Shown: positions 1 through 7,204, counted from the stretch's first letter. The stretch: DNA of 7,570 bases from an uncultured Pseudomonadales bacterium (GCA_938048505.1 CALIUX010000033.1:1-7570), one strand, 5' to 3'. The notes: generated by a model not told the origin, from the sequence alone. Program-made: numbers and translations.

Positions 1-82
1 CTTAAATATGACTGCCTTAAGTACAGCTATCTAACAGATAACAATAATTATAGTCAAAGTAACAACAGAAGGGATTAAAACA

Positions 83-102
83 CAATAAGATTAGTCTTAT
101 TG
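83..102 (-). terminator. Candidate intrinsic terminator after the STAS gene
   Basis: Positions 83-90 and 95-102 are a perfect 8-bp inverted repeat (CAATAAGA / TCTTATTG) around a 4-base loop. Read on the minus strand it lies about 52 bases past the stop codon of the STAS gene and is followed by TGTTTTAAT, a short T-rich run. The stem is AT-rich (two G-C pairs of eight) and the T run is interrupted, so it would be a weak terminator. Read on the plus strand no T run follows. It could instead be a 3'-end stabilising hairpin. Confidence 0.42.
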
Positions 103-154
103 ACGGGAAGTGATTAACAGTTTGGCATTTAGCCTATCATATAGTCATACGATA

Positions 155-637
155 TTAAGAAGGCTTATCGAGCGACTCGACTAAATCACAAAAAGCATTG
201 TGATTTGTTTCATTCAATGACATTAATATTTTATGCGCTTTTAAAACTTGCTGCCTAAACTCTTCTTCGCTACCGTCTTGGTGCATCAAATTCCTTTGCC
301 CTTCGAATGTATCCAATAGCGTGCCACTAATGGCGAAGATTTCATCAAAGCCCATAGACTCAAGAAGCCGAATCATGCCAGGCTCTTCAACAATAACGAC
401 CGGCCGAGGCAGCAGATGCTTTTGCGCATTGAGAGCAATTTTAGCCATTAGCCCTAGAGTCGTGCTATCTACAGCTTCTGCAGATCGCAAATTAAGAATA
501 ATGCCTTTTAAAGGAGTGGATGCAAACATTGTTTGAATGAACTTATCAAAAGACAAGCTCAAGACCATACGTATATCACCTATCAATTCAATGACATAGG
601 TGCCTTGATCATTTGCTACGCGTATTTGGCCACTCAT
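155..637 (-). CDS. rssC: STAS-domain anti-sigma-factor antagonist (RssC-like)
   Basis: A 160-residue cytoplasmic protein with a STAS domain over about residues 4-105, followed by a predicted helical tail of about 45 residues beyond the usual STAS length. The diagnostic segment VDSTTLGLM (residues 56-64) matches the D-S-[ST]-x-x-G loop of SpoIIAA/RsbV-type proteins; S58 is the expected phosphoserine, with T59 and T60 beside it. In this family the unphosphorylated form binds and neutralises an anti-sigma factor/kinase, and a PP2C phosphatase resets it. Such a phosphatase is encoded 88 bases upstream on the same strand, so the two are very probably one operon. The start is ATG at 635-637; the only Shine-Dalgarno-like sequence, AAAAGATG, lies about 12 bases upstream inside a duplicated stretch. 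The cognate kinase is not in the window. The symbol follows the Pseudomonas naming of a similar gene pair and is less certain than the family call. Confidence 0.88.
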   Translation of the reverse strand: MSGQIRVANDQGTYVIELIGDIRMVLSLSFDKFIQTMFASTPLKGIILNLRSAEAVDSTTLGLMAKIALNAQKHLLPRPVVIVEEPGMIRLLESMGFDEIFAISGTLLDTFEGQRNLMHQDGSEEEFRQQVLKAHKILMSLNETNHNAFCDLVESLDKPS

Positions 638-640
638 ATA

Positions 641-675
641 TTAATACAACATCTTTTAATACAATATCTTTTAAT
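641..675. repeat. Tandem 15-bp duplication in the rssB-rssC gap
   Basis: Positions 641-655 and 656-670 are two head-to-tail copies of a 15-bp unit differing at one base (C650 versus T665), followed by the first five bases of a third copy (671-675). On the minus strand each unit carries an AAAAGAT motif; the copy nearer rssC is the only Shine-Dalgarno-like sequence ahead of its ATG. It looks like a small slippage duplication of the translation-initiation region. Confidence 0.85.
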
Positions 676-725
676 CAATCGCTTATCAGTACAGTTTTTT
701 TGATGACGAACGTTTACACAACACT

Positions 726-1976
726 TCAAAGCAATGACATCTCTTGAACAGATAAAATAGCAATATCATCTGGCATTTCTTGATCAAAATCGAGGTGCAG
801 CATTTTGCCTATCTCTGCAACGGTCGCTTGAGCCGGCAAGCCCTGTAATGCAGCCAACAAGTACTGCTCTTTTTTTAACATACCGTCACCGGGTAGCGCC
901 TCAAGAATGCCATCAGAAAAAACCAAAAGACGGTAACCTTGCGATAACTGCAAAGCATTCACTTGCCACTTGGCACTTTCAAAAAGGCCGAGAGGCTTGC
1001 CCTTACCCTCTAAAAAACACGCCTCGCCTGATGGCTTGATTAATATAGGCAGAGGTAAGTGACCCGCAATAACATAACGCATGTCATGCGTTTCAGTATC
1101 AATTAGGCCGACAACACTGGTCATATGTGAGAAAAACCGCGACTGCATTAGCTCGCCATTGATCACGTCTACGAGTTCTGCTGGAGCATTATGAAATTGC
1201 TCTGGATCTTGAAAGAGCTGGCGTTCCCGAAAGATGCGGCGCACAAGTTGTTTCATCCAGACTGTTACAAAGGCAGAAGAAGCACCATGACCCGATACAT
1301 CAGTAAGGTAAAAAGCAATGTATCTGCGGTGCAAACACCCATAATCAACAAAGTCACCACTCAAGTATAGCGAAGGATGCACCAAGTGGCTAAGTTCAAC
1401 ATTGCGATACGTGACAGGTGTAATGGGCAGTAGGTTACGCTGCACATGCTTGGCAGCTTGCTGGTCTCGCTCCAGTAACTGAATATGATCCGTCATCTCA
1501 CGGTTGATCGCTTCGAGGCGGGCACGATAAGACTCATTTTCTTGCTGCAATGTGACAATATTCAATGCACGCTCTACGGCATGCATTGCCACTTCAACGT
1601 CGGCAATCGGCTTAATGAGATAATCTGCCGCGCCTAAGCGCAGAGCTTCAACCACATCCGATACATTACCGGCATCAGACATGAGGATGACCGGAGCAGG
1701 ACGTGCAAAATTATTAACGAAACGGAGAATATCCAGGCCGCTTAAGCCTGAAAGATTGAGATCAGCAACAACAATACGAATGAGTGACTCATCTGAGCTT
1801 TGTCGCAGATAATCCAGCGCAGAGGGGCCATCCGAAAAGGCTTCCGTATCAAATCCACCCTGACTAAAGCGCTGTGAGAGCATCAGGCGAGAATCAGAAT
1901 CACTATCGATCAAAATAATAGACCCAGTAGTGGGCATATTATGCGGGTGACGATTAAGCGAAGGATCAATATCCAA
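726..1976 (-). CDS. rssB: Response regulator with PP2C/SpoIIE phosphatase output (RssB-like)
   Basis: A 416-residue cytoplasmic protein. A receiver domain covers about residues 18-135, with phosphoacceptor D72 (ADLNLSG), switch residue S100 (LMSDAG) and K122 (YLIKP). Residues 140-182 form a likely coiled coil. A SpoIIE/PP2C domain covers about 193-413 and keeps the metal-binding acids: D208 (SGDFVDY), D226 with GHG 229-231 (LTDVSGHG), D355 (FSDG) and D403-D404. Unlike E. coli RssB, whose C-terminal domain is a dead phosphatase serving as a ClpXP adaptor, this one should be catalytic, with the STAS protein encoded just downstream as the likely substrate. One pocket residue is unusual: S25 replaces the second acid of the D12/D13 pair (CheY numbering). 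The start shown is TTG at 1974-1976, with GGGG seven bases upstream and an in-frame TAA two codons before it. ATG at 1935-1937 would give 403 residues starting just before the first receiver strand, but has no visible ribosome binding site. Confidence 0.9.
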   Translation of the reverse strand: MDIDPSLNRHPHNMPTTGSIILIDSDSDSRLMLSQRFSQGGFDTEAFSDGPSALDYLRQSSDESLIRIVVADLNLSGLSGLDILRFVNNFARPAPVILMSDAGNVSDVVEALRLGAADYLIKPIADVEVAMHAVERALNIVTLQQENESYRARLEAINREMTDHIQLLERDQQAAKHVQRNLLPITPVTYRNVELSHLVHPSLYLSGDFVDYGCLHRRYIAFYLTDVSGHGASSAFVTVWMKQLVRRIFRERQLFQDPEQFHNAPAELVDVINGELMQSRFFSHMTSVVGLIDTETHDMRYVIAGHLPLPILIKPSGEACFLEGKGKPLGLFESAKWQVNALQLSQGYRLLVFSDGILEALPGDGMLKKEQYLLAALQGLPAQATVAEIGKMLHLDFDQEMPDDIAILSVQEMSLL

Positions 1977-1992
1977 TGGTTAGCCCCAACAC

Positions 1993-2020
1993 GCAATAAA
2001 TGATTTATGCGCCAGCATAA
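1993..2020 (-). promoter_or_regulatory. Nested inverted repeats in the rssB leader
   Basis: Two dyads share one arm. Positions 1996-2001 and 2003-2008 form a palindrome (ATAAAT, G, ATTTAT), extended by GC on each side with one bulged A. Positions 2005-2010 and 2015-2020 (TTATGC / GCATAA) form a second perfect 6-bp stem around GCCA. The structure ends about 17 bases before the TTG start of the RssB-like gene. In DNA it could be an operator; in RNA the shared arm allows only one hairpin at a time. No regulator can be named. Confidence 0.35.
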
Positions 2021-2115
2021 CGACAAAAGCAAAGATTATCATTTCCCAACGTCCATATTCGGGGTCAAAAAATACAACTCATATGACTTTTACGATCAAC
2101 AGAATGAATAGATTG

Positions 2116-2121
2116 ATTATA
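2116..2121 (-). promoter_or_regulatory. Candidate -10 box upstream of rssB
   Basis: On the minus strand this is an exact TATAAT preceded by TC and followed by CAA (TCTATAATCAA). No good -35 hexamer is found 16-18 bases upstream. The flanking C before TATAAT and the weak -35 resemble the extended -10 favoured by the stationary-phase sigma factor RpoS (9 of 11 positions of KCTAYRCTTAA). Initiation here would leave a leader of about 130 bases before the TTG start. The call rests on sequence similarity only. Confidence 0.3.
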
Positions 2122-2204
2122 GACACAAATAAATATTCACACATCGATTAGTTTTAACATATCGCTCTATTGTTCAATTACTGAGCAGATCATGACAATG
2201 GGGC

Positions 2205-2990
2205 TTAGAAATCGTCGAGATCACCGCCAAAGTCATCTTCGATTTCGCCATCCTTAACAACAAATTCCCGATTCTGGAGATAAGCTTCTCTGAAAAAGAG
2301 GTAGCGGTCACCGCTCACAAGATCATCTGCACCCAATAAGGACGCGCGTGTATCAATCAAGTCAACAACGGTTACACCTAACAATGTCTCATCATGCTCA
2401 ATGTACGATGTTGGTGTCATAAAATAATCAACTGGGCGCCCAAGGGCATCGGTCAATGTAGAAGGGCCAAGTATAGGCAATACAATGTAAGGGCCTTTAG
2501 GCACACCCCATACTTGCAGTGTTTGCCCAAAGTCTTCATGGTGATTTTTTTCAAGACCCGCAGGTGTCGCAACATCGAACAGCCCTGCTAAACCGGCAAA
2601 GGTATTCAAAGTAAAACGCGCCGTATCACGGCCAGCAGCGGCAGGTTTACCTTGAAGCAAATTATTGACCGCACTAGATAGCTCACCCAAGTTATCAAAA
2701 AAGTTACTCACCCCCACTTCAACAAATTGAGGAGCAACGGCTTTGTAACCAATGGCAAGCGGCTTGGCAACCCAGCGATCCAGTGCATCATTGGCTTTAA
2801 ATGTCACACGATTGAGCCCCTCAAGTGGGTCAACATTACGTGTAGTGCTTTCATCTTGAGTCGCCTCATCGTAGGCGGTTTCATCAAATGAATCAGAAGG
2901 GGTAGTCGCACACCCTGCCAAGGTAAAAAGCAAGCTCACGATGCTCACAGATTGCAAAACGGAACGGACTAACATAATTAGAGAACTCAC
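2205..2990 (-). CDS. mlaA: MlaA/VacJ outer-membrane phospholipid-transport lipoprotein
   Basis: The lipoprotein of the Mla pathway, which removes mislocalised phospholipids from the outer leaflet of the outer membrane and passes them to periplasmic MlaC and the inner-membrane MlaFEDB transporter. A short positive n-region and hydrophobic stretch end in the lipobox LAGC (Cys at residue 27 from the GTG start). The +2 residue is Ala, consistent with sorting to the outer membrane. Family signatures follow in order: DPLEGLNRVTFKAND (54-68), NFFDNLGE (97-104), NNLLQGK (109-115), RFTLNTFAGLAGLFDVA (125-141), DFGQTLQVWGV (153-163), GPYIVLPILGPS (166-177). The tail is strongly acidic (eight acids in the last 15 residues). 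The interval uses GTG at 2988-2990; ATG at 2973-2975 is at least as likely, giving a 22-residue signal peptide and having TGAG about 10 bases upstream. No other mla gene is nearby, as is usual for mlaA. Confidence 0.95.
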   Translation of the reverse strand: MSSLIMLVRSVLQSVSIVSLLFTLAGCATTPSDSFDETAYDEATQDESTTRNVDPLEGLNRVTFKANDALDRWVAKPLAIGYKAVAPQFVEVGVSNFFDNLGELSSAVNNLLQGKPAAAGRDTARFTLNTFAGLAGLFDVATPAGLEKNHHEDFGQTLQVWGVPKGPYIVLPILGPSTLTDALGRPVDYFMTPTSYIEHDETLLGVTVVDLIDTRASLLGADDLVSGDRYLFFREAYLQNREFVVKDGEIEDDFGGDLDDF

Positions 2991-3007
2991 TCTTTTTGAG
3001 ATATGTC

Positions 3008-3044
3008 ATGTTACTGTGGTTTGGAGTATTTTACTGTCGTTTGG
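3008..3044. repeat. 17-bp direct repeat with 20-bp period upstream of mlaA
   Basis: Positions 3008-3024 and 3028-3044 match at 15 of 17 bases, sharing the core TTACTGTxGTTTGG (minus strand CCAAACxACAGTAA). The 20-bp period puts the copies on about the same face of the helix, as expected for paired sites of one DNA-binding protein. They lie 18-69 bases upstream of the two possible mlaA starts. On the minus strand a TAAAAT hexamer (3028-3033) overlaps the distal copy and could be a -10 box, although the -35 position is poor. I do not recognise the motif. Confidence 0.6.
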
Positions 3045-3080
3045 GATAAAGTGCATACATCACACCCGCAGATATAACAG

Positions 3081-3110
3081 CGCATCATCACATAACTACA
3101 TGATAATGCG
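3081..3110 (-). repeat. Inverted repeat between hrpA and mlaA
   Basis: Positions 3081-3090 and 3101-3110 form 10-bp arms around a 10-base loop, with one mismatch in DNA that becomes a U-G wobble in minus-strand RNA, so the transcript could form an unbroken 10-bp stem. It begins about 63 bases past the hrpA stop. It is not followed by a T run, so it is not a standard intrinsic terminator. It may mark the 3' end of the hrpA mRNA or lie in the mlaA control region. Confidence 0.45.
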
Positions 3111-3173
3111 AAGCGCAACAAAAAGAACGGCATATGACAAGTCGCTCAACCCAAAATCCTTTAGACTAAAGTA

Positions 3174-6100
3174 TTAATTTCTCTCATCCAGCACGCTCTG
3201 CCATTGGTTTTTTAAGCGTTTGAGAGAGACAGGCATTGCCGTTTTGAGCGTTTGAGCAAATAAGGATACTCTCAGCTCTTCGATCATATAGCGATACGTT
3301 AACCACGACTCCGTTTGATGGTAGCTGCCTTCACCCAACTTTGCGAGATAATCTGCATGCACCTGCCAGACAGAGGCAATTTCCTGAATTGCTAACTTAT
3401 CTTTTTGCACATTTTGAGGGGCCTTTTCTAAGCGCACTGTAATGGCTTTAAGGTAGCGTGAATAATGGGTCAACCACATGTTAGGCGTTGCCATAAAAAA
3501 ACCCTTAAAAAACAATGTTGATATTTGGTTTTTAATATCAGAAAAAGCAAAGGCTAACGCTAATGCGTTTTTATTGCTTTTCATTGTCTTATTAATGGTA
3601 ACAAGCTGTAATAACCAGTCGATAAGCCAGGTTTCAAGTTGTTGCGCATAATCGGTTAAACGAGGCTCACCCTTTGAGACGCACGCTTTAAATGCCTCTT
3701 GTGTACGCGGAAGTGATTCTTCTGACGCGGTAATATCGCAAACATGCAATACAGCCGATTTAAGCAAATCATCAATCACCTCATTGCGACTACCTAGCGG
3801 CAAAACAGACAAACTCATATCTTTATTACGCAATAATTCTTTTTTAAGGTATTTAACCGTCTTAGGCATGGCCAGCAATAATAAACGCGCCAAACCTGAA
3901 CGCGTTTGTGCCAGTGCCTCATCAGGATTATCGAGCGCCTTAAGCGAAACCTTTTCACCTTCATCGCAAAGCGCTGGAAATGCCTGAACTCGAATTTGCC
4001 CTTTTTTAAAGGAACACTCTTTTGGCAATGCGCCAAAGTCCCACGCTATTAAGTCTTGCTTTTCAAAATCACTACCCGCTTGCTGCAAGCTTTGTTGCAC
4101 GTGGTCGCGGTAACGATGACGCAAAACGGTAATATCACGATGACGATCAATTACCTTTCCTTTTTCATCGACAACATGAATATTAAAGCGGTAAAAATCA
4201 TCTAACGCCACGTCATCCCAACATGTTTTAGGTAATTCAACACCCGTTAAAAACAGTAATTGCTGCGCCAAGCTATGGGTCAGAGAGCCTTGCCCTACCA
4301 CCATTCTTGCTAACGCTTTATCAACATATTCTGGCACCGGTACAAATTGCTTACGCCATTGCTTAGGTAACGCTTTAACTAATGCTATGCATTTGTCACG
4401 CAGAAAGCCTGGCACTAACCATTCTAACGGCTCTTCAGGCAGCGTATGCAGTACCGCAGCAGGCACACCAATGCTCACACCATCATCTTGACGCCCCGGA
4501 TCGAACTGATACGACAATGGCAATGTCATCCCTGCCACCACTAATTCTTTAGGGAAAGAAGAAGCCGAAATCGATTCTGCCGAATGCTCCATTAAGAGCG
4601 CTTTGGGAATATGCAAAAGCGCTGCATTGTCACGTTCGGCTATTTTTCGCCAATGCTCAAAGCTAGATAAACTATTTACCGACTCAGGGACAATCTCATC
4701 ATAAAATTGATAGATAACTTCATCATCCACCAAAATATCGCGGCGGCGCGACTTAGCCTCTAAATCTGCAATAGAGGCTATTGTCTTTTGATTAATTTTA
4801 AAAAATTGGCCCAGTCCTTTTTGCCTATGCTGGCCATATTTTCCTTCAACCAGTGCTTGGCGGATTAAGATTTTCCGGCTTTCGACTGGATCAATATCAA
4901 CATAAGGCGTACGCACTTTATCAGCTACAATCAAACCAAATAATGTTATGCGATCAAACGCAGTCACTTGGCCTTTTTTGATCGCATAGTGTGGCTCAAA
5001 ATAATGATGTTTCAGTAAATGCGGTAGCTGGTTGCGTAACCACTCGGGCTCAATTTTGGCGTTGGTATGGGCAAAGACTTTAGAGGTTTCGAGGTAGTTT
5101 GCACTTAGCATCCAGCGTGGCATTTTTTTATACTGCGCAGAGCCAGGAAATATAGACGCTTTACGATTACGCGCTACCGTGTACTCACGCTCTTTACTGT
5201 CTTCATTTTTAATGGCCACATTATCAAATAAGCCATAAATCAATGCCTGATGAATTTGCGCATAGTCGGATGGCGTTTTATTCAACTGCAAATCCGCTTT
5301 TTTGCAGGCCGTTAATAATTGATGATGTAAATCTCGCCATTCGCGCAAACGTAAATACGATAAAAATTCTTTTGTGAAAAGCTTTCTTAGCTGGTTTTGC
5401 GAATATTCTTGGCGCTGCTCTTCGGCGTATTGCCAGAGATTTATGTATGCAATAAAGTCTGAATCTTCATCTTTAAAACGCCGATGCTTTTCATCTGCTG
5501 CTTGCTTTTTATCATGCGGGCGATCGCGTGGGTCTTGAATCGTTAAGCCTGACACAATAATTAGCATATCGGCCAAACAATTCATTTCATGTGCGGCAAT
5601 TAATATGCGTGCAAAGCGAGGCTCTAACGGCAAGGCCAGCATTTTACGACCAATACGTGTGAGCGTATTACGCTCATCCAGCGCCTGTAATTGTGTCAGC
5701 TCTTTGAAGGCATCGGTAATAGCGCGCGATTCAGGTCTTTCGATAAAAGGGAAGTCACGGATATCCCCTACTTTCAATTGTTGCATCTGCAAAACAACCG
5801 AAGAAAGGCTAGTTCGTAGAATTTCTGGGTCTGTAAATTCAGGGCGCGAGATAAAATCGTCTTCGCCATAAAGCCGAATGCAGACCCCTTCGCTAATACG
5901 ACCACAGCGCCCTGCCCGCTGGTTAGCCGAAGCCTGAGAAACCGCCTCAACGGGCAAACGCTGAATACGGCTCTTAGCGCTATAGCGGCTAATTCTAGCG
6001 GTGCCCGGATCAATCACATAGCCAATGCCCGGCACGGTAATACTGGTTTCGGCAACGTTTGTTGCCAGCACCACACGGCGCCCTTTATGGGGCTGAAAAG

Positions 6101-7112
6101 CACGATTCTGCTCAGCCAAGCTCAAGCGTGCATACAAAGGCAACACCTCTAGCATGGGCAGGTTGGCGCGGCGAATCGCAATCGCGGTTTCGCGAATCTC
6201 TCGCTCGCCGGGCAAAAAGACGAGCACATCGCCTGCCGGACCTTTTGGCAAGGTCATGATTTCTTCAAGCGCACCAATAATACTTTGGGCCTGATCTTCT
6301 TGCTCGCCCTCAAAAGGCCGATAAAGGATCTCAACAGGGAATGTTCGGCCCGAAACCGTAATGATAGGCGCCTGATTAAAGTGCTCAGAGAAGCGTTCAA
6401 CATCAATCGTGGCAGACGTAATAATAACTTTAAGATCAGGGCGCTTGGGCAAGACTTGTTTCAAGTAACCCAATAGAAAATCAATATTGAGGCTGCGCTC
6501 GTGCGCTTCATCCACAATGATTGTGTCGTATTTTTCGAGCAAAGGGTCATGCTGAATTTCAGCCAGCAAAATACCATCAGTCATCAATTTAATATGGCTT
6601 GACGGTGAGGTCGAATCATTAAAACGGACTTGATAACCCACCGATTCACCAAGTGGTGTTTTCAGCTCATCAGCAATGCGGCTTGCTACCGTGCGCGCAG
6701 CAATACGGCGCGGCTGGGTATGACCGATCAACCCTTTAACACCCCGCCCTAGCATCAAGCAAATTTTGGGGAGCTGCGTGGTTTTACCTGAACCGGTCTC
6801 ACCGGCCACAATCACGACTTGATTGGCTTCAATCGTTTGCGCAATATCATCGCGCTTAGCGCTAACCGGCAAATGTTCATCAAACGTGATGGCGGGCAAC
6901 GCTTTTTGGCGCATCACCACTTTTTGCTGAGAAGCAAGCAGCTGTTTCTGGAGCTTTTCTAAAGCTTGGTCAAACGGCTTTTGTGTGTTTTGACGCTGTT
7001 CAATACGGTACCACGCCTGCCTTAAATGCCGCTTATCAGCAAGGGCACAAAGATCTAACTGGCTATAAAAAGAACTGCGGCCACCAAGGGCGGGTAAATC
7101 AGGAAGCGTCAT
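3174..7112 (-). CDS. hrpA: ATP-dependent RNA helicase HrpA (DEAH-box)
   Basis: A 1312-residue DEAH/RHA-family helicase, close to the roughly 1300 residues of E. coli HrpA and similar end to end, with no truncation or frameshift. Visible motifs in order: Walker A GETGSGKT (104-111), motif Ia TQPRR (132-136), DEAH (201-204), SAT (233-235), TNVAETSI (351-358), QRAGRCGR (398-405). A winged-helix/HA2 region follows (about 455-600), then an OB-like region (about 625-715), and the long HrpA-specific C-terminal DUF3418 region (about 725-1305) ending in the conserved RYMIEELRVSLFAQ. HrpA uses ATP to remodel RNA; in E. coli it has been linked to fimbrial mRNA processing and to rescue of collided ribosomes. 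The start ATG at 7110-7112 agrees with the N-terminus of homologues, yet no Shine-Dalgarno sequence is visible before it (CTCTTTATAT). The gene stands alone, 183 bases from mlaA and divergent from the small gene on its other side. Confidence 0.98.
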   Translation of the reverse strand: MTLPDLPALGGRSSFYSQLDLCALADKRHLRQAWYRIEQRQNTQKPFDQALEKLQKQLLASQQKVVMRQKALPAITFDEHLPVSAKRDDIAQTIEANQVVIVAGETGSGKTTQLPKICLMLGRGVKGLIGHTQPRRIAARTVASRIADELKTPLGESVGYQVRFNDSTSPSSHIKLMTDGILLAEIQHDPLLEKYDTIIVDEAHERSLNIDFLLGYLKQVLPKRPDLKVIITSATIDVERFSEHFNQAPIITVSGRTFPVEILYRPFEGEQEDQAQSIIGALEEIMTLPKGPAGDVLVFLPGEREIRETAIAIRRANLPMLEVLPLYARLSLAEQNRAFQPHKGRRVVLATNVAETSITVPGIGYVIDPGTARISRYSAKSRIQRLPVEAVSQASANQRAGRCGRISEGVCIRLYGEDDFISRPEFTDPEILRTSLSSVVLQMQQLKVGDIRDFPFIERPESRAITDAFKELTQLQALDERNTLTRIGRKMLALPLEPRFARILIAAHEMNCLADMLIIVSGLTIQDPRDRPHDKKQAADEKHRRFKDEDSDFIAYINLWQYAEEQRQEYSQNQLRKLFTKEFLSYLRLREWRDLHHQLLTACKKADLQLNKTPSDYAQIHQALIYGLFDNVAIKNEDSKEREYTVARNRKASIFPGSAQYKKMPRWMLSANYLETSKVFAHTNAKIEPEWLRNQLPHLLKHHYFEPHYAIKKGQVTAFDRITLFGLIVADKVRTPYVDIDPVESRKILIRQALVEGKYGQHRQKGLGQFFKINQKTIASIADLEAKSRRRDILVDDEVIYQFYDEIVPESVNSLSSFEHWRKIAERDNAALLHIPKALLMEHSAESISASSFPKELVVAGMTLPLSYQFDPGRQDDGVSIGVPAAVLHTLPEEPLEWLVPGFLRDKCIALVKALPKQWRKQFVPVPEYVDKALARMVVGQGSLTHSLAQQLLFLTGVELPKTCWDDVALDDFYRFNIHVVDEKGKVIDRHRDITVLRHRYRDHVQQSLQQAGSDFEKQDLIAWDFGALPKECSFKKGQIRVQAFPALCDEGEKVSLKALDNPDEALAQTRSGLARLLLLAMPKTVKYLKKELLRNKDMSLSVLPLGSRNEVIDDLLKSAVLHVCDITASEESLPRTQEAFKACVSKGEPRLTDYAQQLETWLIDWLLQLVTINKTMKSNKNALALAFAFSDIKNQISTLFFKGFFMATPNMWLTHYSRYLKAITVRLEKAPQNVQKDKLAIQEIASVWQVHADYLAKLGEGSYHQTESWLTYRYMIEELRVSLFAQTLKTAMPVSLKRLKNQWQSVLDERN

Positions 7113-7175
7113 ATATAAAGAGAATTAATAGTCAGTAAGATGATCAGAAATGACACAAAAAGGTCGTTGGGCGGA

Positions 7176-7181
7176 ATTATA
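7176..7181 (-). promoter_or_regulatory. Candidate -10 box for hrpA
   Basis: An exact TATAAT on the minus strand, which would start transcription near 7169 and give hrpA a leader of about 57 bases. The hexamer 16-18 bases upstream is poor. A perfect TTGACA (minus strand, 7188-7193) lies only six bases from the TATAAT, so those two cannot form one promoter. It is the best -10 candidate in the hrpA upstream region, but is supported by the hexamer alone. Confidence 0.3.
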
Positions 7182-7204
7182 CGTTAATGTCAAAAAAACG
7201 CCTG

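Noticed and set aside
1..40. Short inverted repeats (CTTAA/TTAAG at 1-21; TATCT/AGATA at 28-40)
   Set aside because: Five-base arms in AT-rich DNA are expected by chance.
3081..3110. Intrinsic terminator for hrpA
   Set aside because: The hairpin is not followed by a T tract on the minus strand and its stem is not GC-rich; it is listed only as an inverted repeat.
2941..3177. Plus-strand reading frame of 78 codons across the mlaA-hrpA gap
   Set aside because: It overlaps the mlaA signal peptide antisense, has no ribosome binding site, resembles no family, and its composition looks like translated intergenic DNA.
3815..4036. Minus-strand frame of 73 codons overlapping hrpA in another frame, which could suggest a frameshift
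   Set aside because: The hrpA frame is continuous and matches the family through this region, so no frameshift is needed.
6059..6259. Plus-strand reading frame of 66 codons inside hrpA
   Set aside because: It is antisense to the highly conserved helicase core, and its Arg/Ser/Ala-rich composition is typical of a shadow frame. The same applies to the other antisense frames within hrpA, rssB, rssC and mlaA.
7176..7193. Perfect TTGACA and TATAAT close together on the minus strand
   Set aside because: They are only six bases apart, so they cannot be the -35 and -10 of one promoter; only the TATAAT is kept as a candidate.
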